Source: Myxococcales bacterium (GTDB lineage: Bacteria > Myxococcota_A > Polyangia > JAAYKL01). From it: 64,000 nucleotides of DNA. The stretch's first letter is position 1; each line of letters starts with the position of its first letter. Positions 41,599-50,066 of the stretch are shown one piece after another. The translations under genes were made by a program, and so were the position numbers. The stretch is taken from assembly GCA_012522445.1 (NCBI GenBank), contig JAAYKL010000109.1, positions 44,860-108,859 of the forward strand, written 5' to 3'. The notes under the pieces are model-generated. The model searched no databases, was not told the DNA's origin, and was given only the letters and a program-made list of their open reading frames with translations.

Positions 41599-43431
41599 AT
41601 GCTGAGAGAAAGAATGTCCATCCACTGGCTGGTGCGCTGGGGCAAAGGCGCGGTTTTGAGCGCCCTGATTTTGCTGGTTGTGTTTGCCTTGGGGTGCCAA
41701 ATCTCAGAGCAAAAGACCGATGACACCGGCACAGACAGCAAATCCGATGATGCCAACAAGGACGGCAAGTCCGACGGAAACAATGAGTACGCTTTGGCTA
41801 CCCATGCCCCTGATTATAGCTTAATCGGCACAGAGATAAATACCGCAATTATAATTGACTATTGGGCAGAAGGCTCCTTTGACAAAATCTGCAAGACCGG
41901 TTTTTTGGGAAAGAGCGCCAAGACAGAAGGCTTTAAGCACTTCTCTATACGCCTTGGGGACTACAAAGATGGCGTGTATCCCATCAGTTCGTTGGCCGAA
42001 CCCGTGGAGAAAGGGGCTAGAGCGACCGTGCACGCCATTACTAGGCATGATGGTTCCTATAAGTATGGGTTGGATGCCATCCCGGCCTACCGGGGAACGG
42101 TGGAGATTAAAAAATTAACCAAAGAGAACTTGGGTTTAACCGGTGACATCGAGGTGCACGTCATCGCCGAATTTGCCAAAGAACCGGTGCGCGAATTTGA
42201 GTGCAACTATTCGATGGACGCCGATATGAACTGGTTAGATGGCGAGTGCATTTGCTTAGACCAAGACGAGCAAGTTTTTAACTGCAAAGTCGATTCATTT
42301 GACGATCAGTGCTGCTATGACCCCGACGTCGAAACCGAAACCGTGGAATACCGCTTTGTCTCGCACTATTGCAGTTTGCATTGCATGGAAAGTACCAATA
42401 TCCCCTATTCCAAGTGCGCCCATCCTCCGGGCTATAAACCGGATACCAGCAACGACGGTTTAAGCGATCTCATCCACGAGGATTTTAAAATTTGCTCCTT
42501 TATGTTTTACGACGCTGTCGAAAATGCCGGGAACGAGCTCTACGTTATCGGGAATGCGGGGATTAATAGCACCTGCCCCGGATATCCGGCCTTCCGAACC
42601 TTTGTGAACATATTTCGCGATGGTCAGATGCACATAGACGAAAATTGGAACGCATCTAAAACTGAATATGCACCTGGCGTTGATATCCTTAATCTCCAAA
42701 CAGCAGACATTTCCTTTGATGCGATATGGAAAAACCAAGTTGGAGATTTTTATCTCGTGGGAGCGTCAGGATTGGTTGCGCGTTACACTGAGACGGGATT
42801 GACGATTCTGAAAATTTCCCCCCCGGACACATATGAATACTACTCAGGTATTTGGGGCAATGACCAAGGTGAACTCTATGTCTGTGGCAACAATGGCAGC
42901 CTGCTTCACATGAAAGACGACAATTGGTCTCGCATCGATTTGGGCACCACGAAAACCCTTAATTGCATTGCGGGCAATGACCAAGGCGAGGTGGTGGTGG
43001 CCGGAGAAAACGGCGTGGTGAGGATGTTCAAAGATGAAGAGTGGCGCAAGATCAACATGAGCAATTCCACGGACATACAGGACGTGTGGTTTGCCCCATC
43101 GGGAGATTTGTTTGCGGTTTCAGGTTATTTTGACAACCCCGTTACGCATCCTGGAACGGTTTGGCAATTTGACTGTGAGGCGTGGGTGGAACTGGCCAAG
43201 GCAGAAGGGGATATCCTGTATGGGATCCACGGCAACAGCAAAGGAATCATCTATGCCGTGGGTGACGTTACAGACGAAAGCGGAGAGGCTCGCCCCGTTG
43301 TGTGGAAAGGCGAAGATAGCATGTGGACGCGAACGCAATACAATCAAAGCACCGGGTCGTTAAGAGGGGTGAAATGCCTCACCAACAATAAATGCTACGC
43401 TTTTGGCGACAACATGTTCTTTGAACTTTGA
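41599..43431 (+). CDS. Lipoprotein with Cys-rich middle and propeller-like repeats
   Basis: A 610-residue exported lipoprotein (signal near 18-33; lipobox 'FALGC', Cys33), then an Asp/Lys/Ser linker. About 70-260 is a Cys-containing domain of unknown type. From about 340 to the end come repeats of the kind 'IWGNDQGELYVCGNNGSLLH' and 'IAGNDQGEVVVAGENGVVR', the WG-x-(D/N)...VG..G motif of Myxococcota lipoproteins predicted to form beta-propellers. Start ATG 41599 follows GGGGATAAGG; the frame is open back to 41404. The gene has more A/T third positions than its neighbours, which could mean recent transfer. Confidence 0.78.
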   Translation: MLRERMSIHWLVRWGKGAVLSALILLVVFALGCQISEQKTDDTGTDSKSDDANKDGKSDGNNEYALATHAPDYSLIGTEINTAIIIDYWAEGSFDKICKTGFLGKSAKTEGFKHFSIRLGDYKDGVYPISSLAEPVEKGARATVHAITRHDGSYKYGLDAIPAYRGTVEIKKLTKENLGLTGDIEVHVIAEFAKEPVREFECNYSMDADMNWLDGECICLDQDEQVFNCKVDSFDDQCCYDPDVETETVEYRFVSHYCSLHCMESTNIPYSKCAHPPGYKPDTSNDGLSDLIHEDFKICSFMFYDAVENAGNELYVIGNAGINSTCPGYPAFRTFVNIFRDGQMHIDENWNASKTEYAPGVDILNLQTADISFDAIWKNQVGDFYLVGASGLVARYTETGLTILKISPPDTYEYYSGIWGNDQGELYVCGNNGSLLHMKDDNWSRIDLGTTKTLNCIAGNDQGEVVVAGENGVVRMFKDEEWRKINMSNSTDIQDVWFAPSGDLFAVSGYFDNPVTHPGTVWQFDCEAWVELAKAEGDILYGIHGNSKGIIYAVGDVTDESGEARPVVWKGEDSMWTRTQYNQSTGSLRGVKCLTNNKCYAFGDNMFFEL

Positions 43432-43462
43432 TGCCCAGCAGACCGAAATGTGAGGCATATCG

Positions 43463-44656
43463 ATGAAACAACACACAATCATTGCAATGGGCGTGCTGTT
43501 ACTCGCGCTGTCTGGCTGCGCTAATCAGTCATCCCAGGCGGATGACGGCGATACCAGCCCGGACAGTGTGGGCAGCGACAGTGGACCGCGCGAACCGGTG
43601 CCGCCGTTGCCCTCGGACAGCGACTCGGGATCAAAGCAAAAAGTGGATGCCAATGGGATTCCGGTGTTTGACGACTGCCCGGTGGTGCAGGCGAAAGATG
43701 CGTGCGCGGACGGGTGGTGCCGGATTGAGCCGGGTACCTTTTTGTATGGCACCCCCGAAGAGGCTGGGGTGCCGTGCAGCACTGGATACAATGAATGGCC
43801 ACCGGTACAAGTCACGCTGACCCGCCCCTTTTTGATGCAGCAGTACGAGGTCACCCAGGCCCAATGGGAGGCGATGGGGTTTCCCAATCCCGCGCGAGAT
43901 GTGCACCCCGACAAGCCCATCACCTGGATCAACTGGTTTGAGGCGCTCGCCTATTGCAACGCGTTATCCGAAAAAGAAGGCCTGGATACCTGCTACGACT
44001 TGTCTGGGTGCCAGGGGGAGGTGGGCACCGGCTGTCCCACGGGAAGCTGGTTTTACGATAACGGCTGTGTTGAAAAACACGACAACCACGATGAGTTTGT
44101 GCCCGGGCTCTACTTTGCCTTCGGCGAAGTGCACAAGTATCCCCGTCGCTACGACTGTCCCGGATACCGACTGCCCACGGGCAGCGAATGGCAGTATGCG
44201 GCGCGGGCATGCACCTCGGCGGCCACCTACAACGGCGACATATCCCCTGAATTGAGGATCGGCGGCTGTGAACAGGAGCCTGTCCTCGACCCCATCGCCT
44301 GGCACTGCGGCAATGCCGATGCCCTGCAGGTTGTCAAAACCCGCAAGCCGAATTTGTGGCATCTCTACGATATGCTGGGCAACGCCATGGAGTGGACCGA
44401 TCAACAAAACGTCGGGCTGTGGCTTGAGTACGACGAGGGAACATCGGGTCCCCTCACCGATCCCATCGGCCACAGCGAAACCGCTCCCGATGGTGTGTTC
44501 TTTAAAGCCCCTGCCGGTGGATCATTTCTGATGGGTACCTGCCTCAACCGCCCCGCGTATTTGTTTCAAGATATAGCGTTGGGACGGTCATCATCCGTTG
44601 GTTTTCGCCCGGTACGCACCATCCTACCGCCTGCATCCCCCAAGAAAGGCAAGTAG
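43463..44656 (+). CDS. SUMF1/FGE-fold lipoprotein
   Basis: A 397-residue lipoprotein (lipobox 'LSGCAN', Cys19) with an Asp/Ser-rich linker and a formylglycine-generating-enzyme fold from about 85: 'WCRIEPGTFLYGTPEE', 'YEVTQAQWEAMGFPNP', 'PITWINWFEALAYCNALSEK', 'YRLPTGSEWQYAARAC', 'LWHLYDMLGNAMEWTDQ', 'GGSFLMGTCLNRPA', 'SVGFRPVRTI'. Most exported members are not sulfatase-activating enzymes, and the activating cysteine pair is not evident. It starts 31 bases after the preceding lipoprotein gene and is probably cotranscribed. TGAGG precedes the ATG. Confidence 0.86.
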   Translation: MKQHTIIAMGVLLLALSGCANQSSQADDGDTSPDSVGSDSGPREPVPPLPSDSDSGSKQKVDANGIPVFDDCPVVQAKDACADGWCRIEPGTFLYGTPEEAGVPCSTGYNEWPPVQVTLTRPFLMQQYEVTQAQWEAMGFPNPARDVHPDKPITWINWFEALAYCNALSEKEGLDTCYDLSGCQGEVGTGCPTGSWFYDNGCVEKHDNHDEFVPGLYFAFGEVHKYPRRYDCPGYRLPTGSEWQYAARACTSAATYNGDISPELRIGGCEQEPVLDPIAWHCGNADALQVVKTRKPNLWHLYDMLGNAMEWTDQQNVGLWLEYDEGTSGPLTDPIGHSETAPDGVFFKAPAGGSFLMGTCLNRPAYLFQDIALGRSSSVGFRPVRTILPPASPKKGK

Positions 44657-44849
44657 CGCCTCACTATCGGCACGCATTTCCACGGCCTTGTTTATTATTT
44701 GTAGGCGTACGGCGCGCGTAATTCCCACTTCCGGCAAACCTCCGTCTGTGTGGTCTTTCCCTGAATTTGTGGACAATTGACTTAACTGGGATAATCCCCG
44801 GAAGAGGCAATGATGTCCAAACGAACAAGAAGAATCTTCACGAAAGAGC

Positions 44850-44905
44850 AGAAGGACAGATTGCGGTCAAGCCCGCAATGACGCGAAAGAACGCTCGCAA
44901 TGACG
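44850..44905. repeat. REP-like intergenic element
   Basis: ATTGCGG (44860-44866), loop of six, CCGCAAT (44873-44879), followed by a second CGCAATGACGC copy (44897-44906 region). The reverse complement carries the 'GTCATTGCGRG' words common in dispersed intergenic repeats of many bacteria. Other copies in this genome cannot be checked here. Confidence 0.45.
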
Positions 44906-45050
44906 CAGCACCCCCAATCGACTGCTGTACCTGCCGCCGAGCTTGTAACGCCAAACCGCCTCGGCAAACCGTTGGGATGGCCGACAACGCAGGTGAATCA
45001 ACGACAAAGCGGACATAATTAACTATTAATGCCCTAGAAAAATATTTTAT

Positions 45051-45078
45051 TTTACAAATGGGTCGATTCGATTATGAT
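45051..45078 (+). promoter_or_regulatory. Promoter of the Fic-like gene
   Basis: TTTACA (45051-45056), 16 bases, TATGAT (45073-45078) in AT-rich DNA. Predicted start near 45085, about 39 bases before the ATG. Confidence 0.5.
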
Positions 45079-45123
45079 AAATTTTAAAACAACAGTTTAA
45101 CATTTCAAAAACATTAGAGATTT

Positions 45124-45897
45124 ATGCGAAATTTGCCACTGGAAAACGAGCATTTAACCGCTGCCTTAGACAAACTCGACGACCGCGGTGAGCGCGTACG
45201 CGCCCTAATGGAAAAAGTGTCCAAAGCCGATCTCGCGACCTTTTGGGCCAAGCTCGACAGCTCGGCCATTTATCACGATCGGGCCATTGAGGGCGAAGTC
45301 ATCTCCCCCGACGAATTGAGCGCGGCATTCGATCCGCGAATGATTTCAGACATTTCACGCCAGGCGCTGTTTGCATCTTTGCGCAATCACCGCGAGGCGT
45401 TTGTCCTGGTTCGCGAATACGTTCGCCGCAAAAACTTTTCGTTTTCCCTCGATGTTTTTTTGTCGCTGCACCGGTTGTTTGCCACCCGCGAGGGCGAGGA
45501 CAACCCGGAGTTTCGCACAGACATCCCCCTGCACCGCACCTATTTCCACGAGATCAGCTTGGCGGCGGCCATCGATAGAGACATGGCCGAACTCCTCGCC
45601 TGGATGAACGACCGCGACGAACAGCAGGAGTTGCATCCCATGGCGTGGGCCGCCCGGTTTCACCACCGCTTCATGCGCATTTTTCCCTGGTCGGGTACCT
45701 CGGGAAAAATTGGCCGCGCCGTGATGCATATTCATCTGATGCGCAACGGTTATCTGCCCGCCGTCATCCACGCCACCGAGCGCCAGCGGTACTATGAGAG
45801 CTTGCGCTGCTCGACGACCGATCTCATGGACCTCCTCATCGACTCGGAAACCTCGGCATTTCAGGCGGCCCAGCGCTTTTTGGGACCGCGCCAATAA
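45124..45897 (+). CDS. Fic-domain-like protein with degenerate active site
   Basis: A 257-residue protein with the helical layout of Fic proteins: an N-terminal 'SSAIYHDRAIEGEVISPDEL' region (45-65) resembling the (S/N)-IEGN inhibitory segment, then 'VFLSLHRLF' and the core at 180-200. Fic enzymes transfer AMP or other groups using HPFxxGNGRxxR. Here the aligned stretch is 'HRFMRIFPWSGTSGKIGR' (181-198): the catalytic His is Phe187, the metal-binding acid is Gly191, and the Asn and first Arg are Ser193 and Lys195. The fold seems intact but standard catalysis is unlikely. Single gene; no toxin-antitoxin partner seen. Confidence 0.75.
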   Translation: MRNLPLENEHLTAALDKLDDRGERVRALMEKVSKADLATFWAKLDSSAIYHDRAIEGEVISPDELSAAFDPRMISDISRQALFASLRNHREAFVLVREYVRRKNFSFSLDVFLSLHRLFATREGEDNPEFRTDIPLHRTYFHEISLAAAIDRDMAELLAWMNDRDEQQELHPMAWAARFHHRFMRIFPWSGTSGKIGRAVMHIHLMRNGYLPAVIHATERQRYYESLRCSTTDLMDLLIDSETSAFQAAQRFLGPRQ

Positions 45898-45913
45898 CCG
45901 CGTCGTTTCTCGC

Positions 45914-48802
45914 TCAAAACGTGCCGCCCACCACGAGAATCCACTCGTGCATGCCGGTGTCCATCCATCCCTTGGCGTAGCCCAGGCGCAACTGCAGCGG
46001 ATTATAGTATCCGGTGGAAAAGGCCAAGATCAGCTCCCCGCCCGTGGCGCTGTAGAAGTCGTCGCGGGTAAAGGGGTGAAAGGCGATGAACATGTTGTCG
46101 CTGAAGACGCTGCCGCTGATGTATTGAAAGAACACGGGTAATGTGTGGTAGGTGCGCTCGATGCGCCAGATGGGAAAGCGATATTCGAGGCGAAATGCTT
46201 GGTAGTGGTCGCCGTTGATGCTGTTCCAGGGGTATCCGCGCAGCCGGGGCAAGGAGGCGCCGGTGCCGTCGATAACGGATTGTATGAGATCAGTGGGGGG
46301 ATATCCGCCCGCACTGAAATACGCCTGGTGGGGCGGGTGGCTGATGTAGGCGCCGCCGTTGATCATTAAGGCCCATACGTGGTGGCGATGCCAGGGGGCG
46401 CGCAGGTATTCTTTCCAGGCCCAACTGAATTGCAGCAGTTTTTGGTTGCCGCCAAAGGCGGGGTTGTAGAGGCGCATCGAGGCGGCGATGGCGCGCCCTT
46501 TCTCGGTGGAGATGGCAAAGGGGCTCGACCAGAGCTCTGAAAATGACCAGCCGAAGTTCAAGCCCGCGCGAAAATAATTGACCGGAACCTTGGGCATGTC
46601 CGCGTTGGGGTCGGGTTCGATGCGCTGTAGATCGGAGGCGGGGTGCGTGGCGTTGATTGTGTAGGAAAACGTAAGCGCGTGGTTGCGATCTACGCCGAGG
46701 ACGGGAACGGAGAGCCCCGCCGAGCCGCCCAAGGAGCGCTGTTCCCATGGCCGTGCCACGCCGTCGACGACAAAGCCTCGCTGCTGGGTGGCGGCGGCAT
46801 AGGAAAAGTTGAGAAAGAACGAGGGGCGCATGCCCTTGTAGGTGTAGGTGAGTTGCAAGGCGGGATCGCGCTGGGTGAAATCCCATTGAAAGGTCGAGCT
46901 GAATTCGTGTTGGTCGGCGGCATCGGTCATCGATAAGTCGATGTTCATGAGGGTGTGTCCGCCCGCGCTGGCCAGATCGAAGCGCCAAGTGCGCGGCAAG
47001 AGGCTGGGCAACGGGTTGTAGGGTGCCAGGGCGTAGTTGCCCGCCGGTGGGGTGACCGGCGACTCCAGCGGTTGCCAGGCGATGTCGTCTTGCAAGGGGG
47101 CGTGTTCGGGGGCGAAGTCCATGACGTGCAGGTCCCAGCCCTGTGTGCGGTAGTACAAAAAAGCCAGCGTGCGGCCGTCCTGCGAGAGGGCGGGTGCCGT
47201 GGCGGCGGTGAGGGCGTTGGTGATTTGTCGCACGGTGCCGCTGGCGCGGTGGCGCGCGTAGATGTTGGAGGTGCCGCTGTGGTCCGACGCGTACAGCAGC
47301 CACTGCCCGTCGTGTGAATAGGTGGGCCAAGACTGGATGGCGGGATCATCGGTGAGGGGTGTTTCAACGCCGGTCTCCAGGTCGCGCTCGACCAGGTTGA
47401 CGTGGTGGTGGCGCCGCACCGCCAGCGCCAGGTATTTGCCGTCGGGGGAGAAGGCCGGGGTGTAGTAAATGTCGGGTGTGGGGCCGTTGAGGGTTTGCTG
47501 AATGCGCCCATGGGCATCGAGCAGGACCAGGCGTGAGCCGATTTCATCGTGGAGCACCGCAGCCAGGGTTTCGCCCGACGGCGACGCCGCCATGTCGCGG
47601 ATGCGCAGGCCGTGGGTGAGGCGCCGCACGCTGTGTTCGTCGGGGTTTGCGACAAACAGATCGCTGAAACGATAGACATTTTTCACCGGGGCGGTGCGGG
47701 TGTAATACAAGGTGCCGTCATCGGTGCTGGATACCGTGACGCTGCCGCTGGTCAACGCGATGCGCTGCACATCGGTGCCGTCGAGACGCATTGAAAAAAT
47801 ACCGGGGCGCTCTGCGGCGTCGGCCATGGGCAGTATGATGCGATCTCCCGCAGGAGTGAAGATGGGGCGTCCCTTGGTTTCGCCGTTGACGGTAATGGGT
47901 GTTGAAGACATGCCGCCGCGTTGTTGCCAGGCGGTGCGGTGGGCTTCGGCCTCTTGTCGGAGTTCGCGCTGCCATTGGGCGTAGAGATCGATGAGGCTCT
48001 CTTGGGTGATGCGTAAAAAGAGCCGGTTCAGGCCATAGGGAATGGGCTCGGAGGCATAGGCGTGGGCGAGCTCGACGAGGCGCTCCATGCCGAAGCGGCG
48101 CTTGAGCCAGTCGAGAAACAGCGCGCCATAGGCGTAGTCGGCGGTGCCCCGGGGATAGTCGGTGGTGATGTTGGAGGCCTGGTCGAGGGTTTGGAGCTGA
48201 TCTTCGAGGGCGTGGGTGCGCAAAATCATCGGGTAGTACGCGGAGCGGATGCGGCCCTTGCTGGTTTGTTCGGTTTCCATCAGGACCGCCAGCCCCTCGA
48301 CGAACCAGCGCGGTTGCATGCTGTTGATCAAGTAGATGTCGCCGAAGACGCGGTTGATCACCCGCGGGATTTTGTGCTGCATCTGCAGGTGCACCACATG
48401 GGTGAATTCGTGGATGAAGAGCGTGCGGAGCCAGTCGTCGTGGTGCTGCAGCGAGGAATCGATTTCGGGGGGGATGGCGTAGAGCAAGATGTAGGGAGCC
48501 GGCGTGGCGGAGGCCAGTCCGTTGGCTGAGTCTTGGGAGTCTTCGATGTGCACGCGGATGCGCCCCTCGACCTGCCAGCGAAAGAGATCGGTGACGGTTT
48601 GGTAGGCCTCTTCGGCGATGGTGGCGATTTGTTGGCCCATGGCCGTGAGCTTGTGGTCGAAGCTGATTTCGAAATGCGTCGTGCGGATGGAGTGGAGCAC
48701 CAAATCCGGATCACCCGCGTGGATTTTTGGGGCAAAAAACAGCGCCAAAACGACCAGGGTCGCTCTGCAAATCGGGCGCAGATGAGAGGGTGAAAACAGC
48801 AT
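45914..48802 (-). CDS. Secreted HExxH protein with TolB-like propeller and C-terminal beta-barrel
   Basis: A 962-residue exported protein: signal peptide (about 1-30, ending 'APKIHAG'), a gluzincin-like domain with 'FIHEFTHVVHLQ' (His131, Glu132, His135) and a probable third ligand in 'WFVEGLAVLME', a TolB/WD40-like propeller (about 300-600; 'TPAGDRIILPMADAAERPG', 'FSPDGKYLALAVRRHHH', 'YSHDGQWLLYASDHSG'), and a C-terminal barrel with alternating strands ending in Phe. This suggests an outer-membrane protein with a periplasmic or surface peptidase. Start at 48802 (AAGGAA upstream). Divergent from the operon at 48880. Confidence 0.84.
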   Translation of the reverse strand: MLFSPSHLRPICRATLVVLALFFAPKIHAGDPDLVLHSIRTTHFEISFDHKLTAMGQQIATIAEEAYQTVTDLFRWQVEGRIRVHIEDSQDSANGLASATPAPYILLYAIPPEIDSSLQHHDDWLRTLFIHEFTHVVHLQMQHKIPRVINRVFGDIYLINSMQPRWFVEGLAVLMETEQTSKGRIRSAYYPMILRTHALEDQLQTLDQASNITTDYPRGTADYAYGALFLDWLKRRFGMERLVELAHAYASEPIPYGLNRLFLRITQESLIDLYAQWQRELRQEAEAHRTAWQQRGGMSSTPITVNGETKGRPIFTPAGDRIILPMADAAERPGIFSMRLDGTDVQRIALTSGSVTVSSTDDGTLYYTRTAPVKNVYRFSDLFVANPDEHSVRRLTHGLRIRDMAASPSGETLAAVLHDEIGSRLVLLDAHGRIQQTLNGPTPDIYYTPAFSPDGKYLALAVRRHHHVNLVERDLETGVETPLTDDPAIQSWPTYSHDGQWLLYASDHSGTSNIYARHRASGTVRQITNALTAATAPALSQDGRTLAFLYYRTQGWDLHVMDFAPEHAPLQDDIAWQPLESPVTPPAGNYALAPYNPLPSLLPRTWRFDLASAGGHTLMNIDLSMTDAADQHEFSSTFQWDFTQRDPALQLTYTYKGMRPSFFLNFSYAAATQQRGFVVDGVARPWEQRSLGGSAGLSVPVLGVDRNHALTFSYTINATHPASDLQRIEPDPNADMPKVPVNYFRAGLNFGWSFSELWSSPFAISTEKGRAIAASMRLYNPAFGGNQKLLQFSWAWKEYLRAPWHRHHVWALMINGGAYISHPPHQAYFSAGGYPPTDLIQSVIDGTGASLPRLRGYPWNSINGDHYQAFRLEYRFPIWRIERTYHTLPVFFQYISGSVFSDNMFIAFHPFTRDDFYSATGGELILAFSTGYYNPLQLRLGYAKGWMDTGMHEWILVVGGTF

Positions 48803-48810
48803 ATGGTTCC

Positions 48811-48840
48811 TTGACACAGCCTAATATTGGCGGGCATCTT
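48811..48840. promoter_or_regulatory. Overlapping divergent promoter region
   Basis: In 77 bases, the plus strand has a perfect TTGACA (48811-48816) with a weak -10 17 bases on, and the minus strand has TTGACT with TTAGGC after 17 bases. Tentative, but two -35-like boxes on opposite strands fit divergent genes. Confidence 0.3.
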
Positions 48841-48879
48841 AAGTCAACGAAACCGACGCGCGACGAGGCGCAGAAAATC

Positions 48880-49668
48880 ATGTCGAGAAGCACCCAAACC
48901 CACCTGCAGGATGTCCTAGATTTATGGGAGACCTCCGTGCAAACCGATGCCGTCAACGGACGCGTCATTACCGACTTTGAGCACCTGCGTACCGAAGTGG
49001 CGCCGCAATTGGCCATGAACTGTGCGTTGGGCCCAGAGGAGGTGCGCCAAAAGTCGCTGGAGTTGGTGTGGTGGCTCAGCGAAATGATCGGCATGCCCTA
49101 TGTGGCGGCGGAGGCCATCTTGTCTCCCATGGTGCGCGACAACCACCTTTCGTTTCGCATCCCCGTGGTGGACATCGTTCACCTGCCGTTTGAAATGGCG
49201 CGCATTATTTTTGATGCGGCCAACAACATGGAGGTGGGGCCGTTGATTTTTCGCATGGACACGGCGACTGACAACAACGCCGGGCGCGTGGCCGCTGTGA
49301 TGATGGCGGCCCTGGCCGAAAACTTTCAGGCGCCGATTTTGTTTGCCGACGCGTCCTCGGAGCTGCCGTCATCGTTTCACGCGGTGGGGTGGCAGGAGTG
49401 GCTCTTCGACGAGCGCGACGACGTATCGCGCGACGGGCAAATGACGGTGCTCGGCGACGCGGCGGAGATGCCCGCCTCAGTGGTGACCCGCGCGCAGTGG
49501 GACGCCATCTTTGCCACCGGCGACGATCACTGGGAGTTCATCCGCGAGGACATCTCGGACATCTGCGGCGATTTCTTTGAAATGCTCGAGGTCAACGAGA
49601 CCTTCTCTGTGCTCAAGCGCTACGTGATTCCGGTGCCCAGCGCTGCGAATCCCCTGCTGGCGCTATGA
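48880..49668 (+). CDS. Protein of unknown function, first gene of the dapB/oxidoreductase operon
   Basis: A 262-residue cytoplasmic protein with no recognised family. Sequence is mainly alpha/beta with segments 'LELVWWLSEMIGMPYVAAEA', 'MARIIFDAANNMEVGPLIF' and an acidic end 'WEFIREDISDICGDFFEML'. No membrane helix, metal motif or signal peptide. GAGG lies upstream of the ATG at 48880. The stop overlaps the next start (ATGA), so it is translationally coupled to the receiver protein. Confidence 0.7.
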   Translation: MSRSTQTHLQDVLDLWETSVQTDAVNGRVITDFEHLRTEVAPQLAMNCALGPEEVRQKSLELVWWLSEMIGMPYVAAEAILSPMVRDNHLSFRIPVVDIVHLPFEMARIIFDAANNMEVGPLIFRMDTATDNNAGRVAAVMMAALAENFQAPILFADASSELPSSFHAVGWQEWLFDERDDVSRDGQMTVLGDAAEMPASVVTRAQWDAIFATGDDHWEFIREDISDICGDFFEMLEVNETFSVLKRYVIPVPSAANPLLAL

Positions 49669-50066
49669 ACGACCGTGCCAACGACACAGCGCCGGTGTTG
49701 CTGATCATCGATGATGAAAGCGCGGTGTGTCGCGCCCTCAAGCGCACCTTTCGCGACCAAGTGTCGTCGATTGTGGTGGCGTCCAATGCCGCCGACGCCC
49801 AGGCCATTGTCGCCCAGGAGATGGTGACGCACGTGTTGTGCGATCAGTGGCTGGGGCCGGGGCAGCCGCTGGGCACCGAGCTCGTGCGGGGCTGGAAGGC
49901 ACAGCACGCCAGCATCCGGCGCATTTTAATTCTCACGGGCACTTTGGCGCCCCTGGTGTCGCTGCCCGGCGATGTCGACATGGTGCTGACCAAGACGACA
50001 GACCCCGTGGAGATGGCCGCGCACCTGCTGCTGGTGCCAAGAAAGGATGGCGATGTCTCCCTTTGA
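49665..50066 (+). CDS. Stand-alone response-regulator receiver protein
   Basis: A 133-residue single receiver domain: acidic pair Asp16-Asp17 ('LLIIDDESAVCRAL'), phospho-acceptor Asp60 ('THVLCDQWLGPGQPLG'), Thr91 ('LILTGTL') and Lys110 ('MVLTKTT'). All five key positions are present, so phosphotransfer is plausible. No output domain and no histidine kinase in the window. Its end overlaps the start of the DapA-like gene. Confidence 0.83.
   Translation: MNDRANDTAPVLLIIDDESAVCRALKRTFRDQVSSIVVASNAADAQAIVAQEMVTHVLCDQWLGPGQPLGTELVRGWKAQHASIRRILILTGTLAPLVSLPGDVDMVLTKTTDPVEMAAHLLLVPRKDGDVSL

Larger units (their letters stand above)
44657..45123. other. Non-coding region with REP-like element and AT-rich promoter zone
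   Basis: 467 bases. The middle carries a REP-like inverted repeat and near-repeats of 'CGCAATGACGC'; the last 120 bases are strongly AT-rich and contain the promoter of the Fic-like gene. An 83-codon frame at 44767-45018 overlaps the repeat and is judged spurious. Confidence 0.6.

Noticed and set aside
44767..45018. 83-residue ORF in the gap before the Fic-like gene
   Set aside because: No ribosome site, overlaps the REP-like repeat, no homology.
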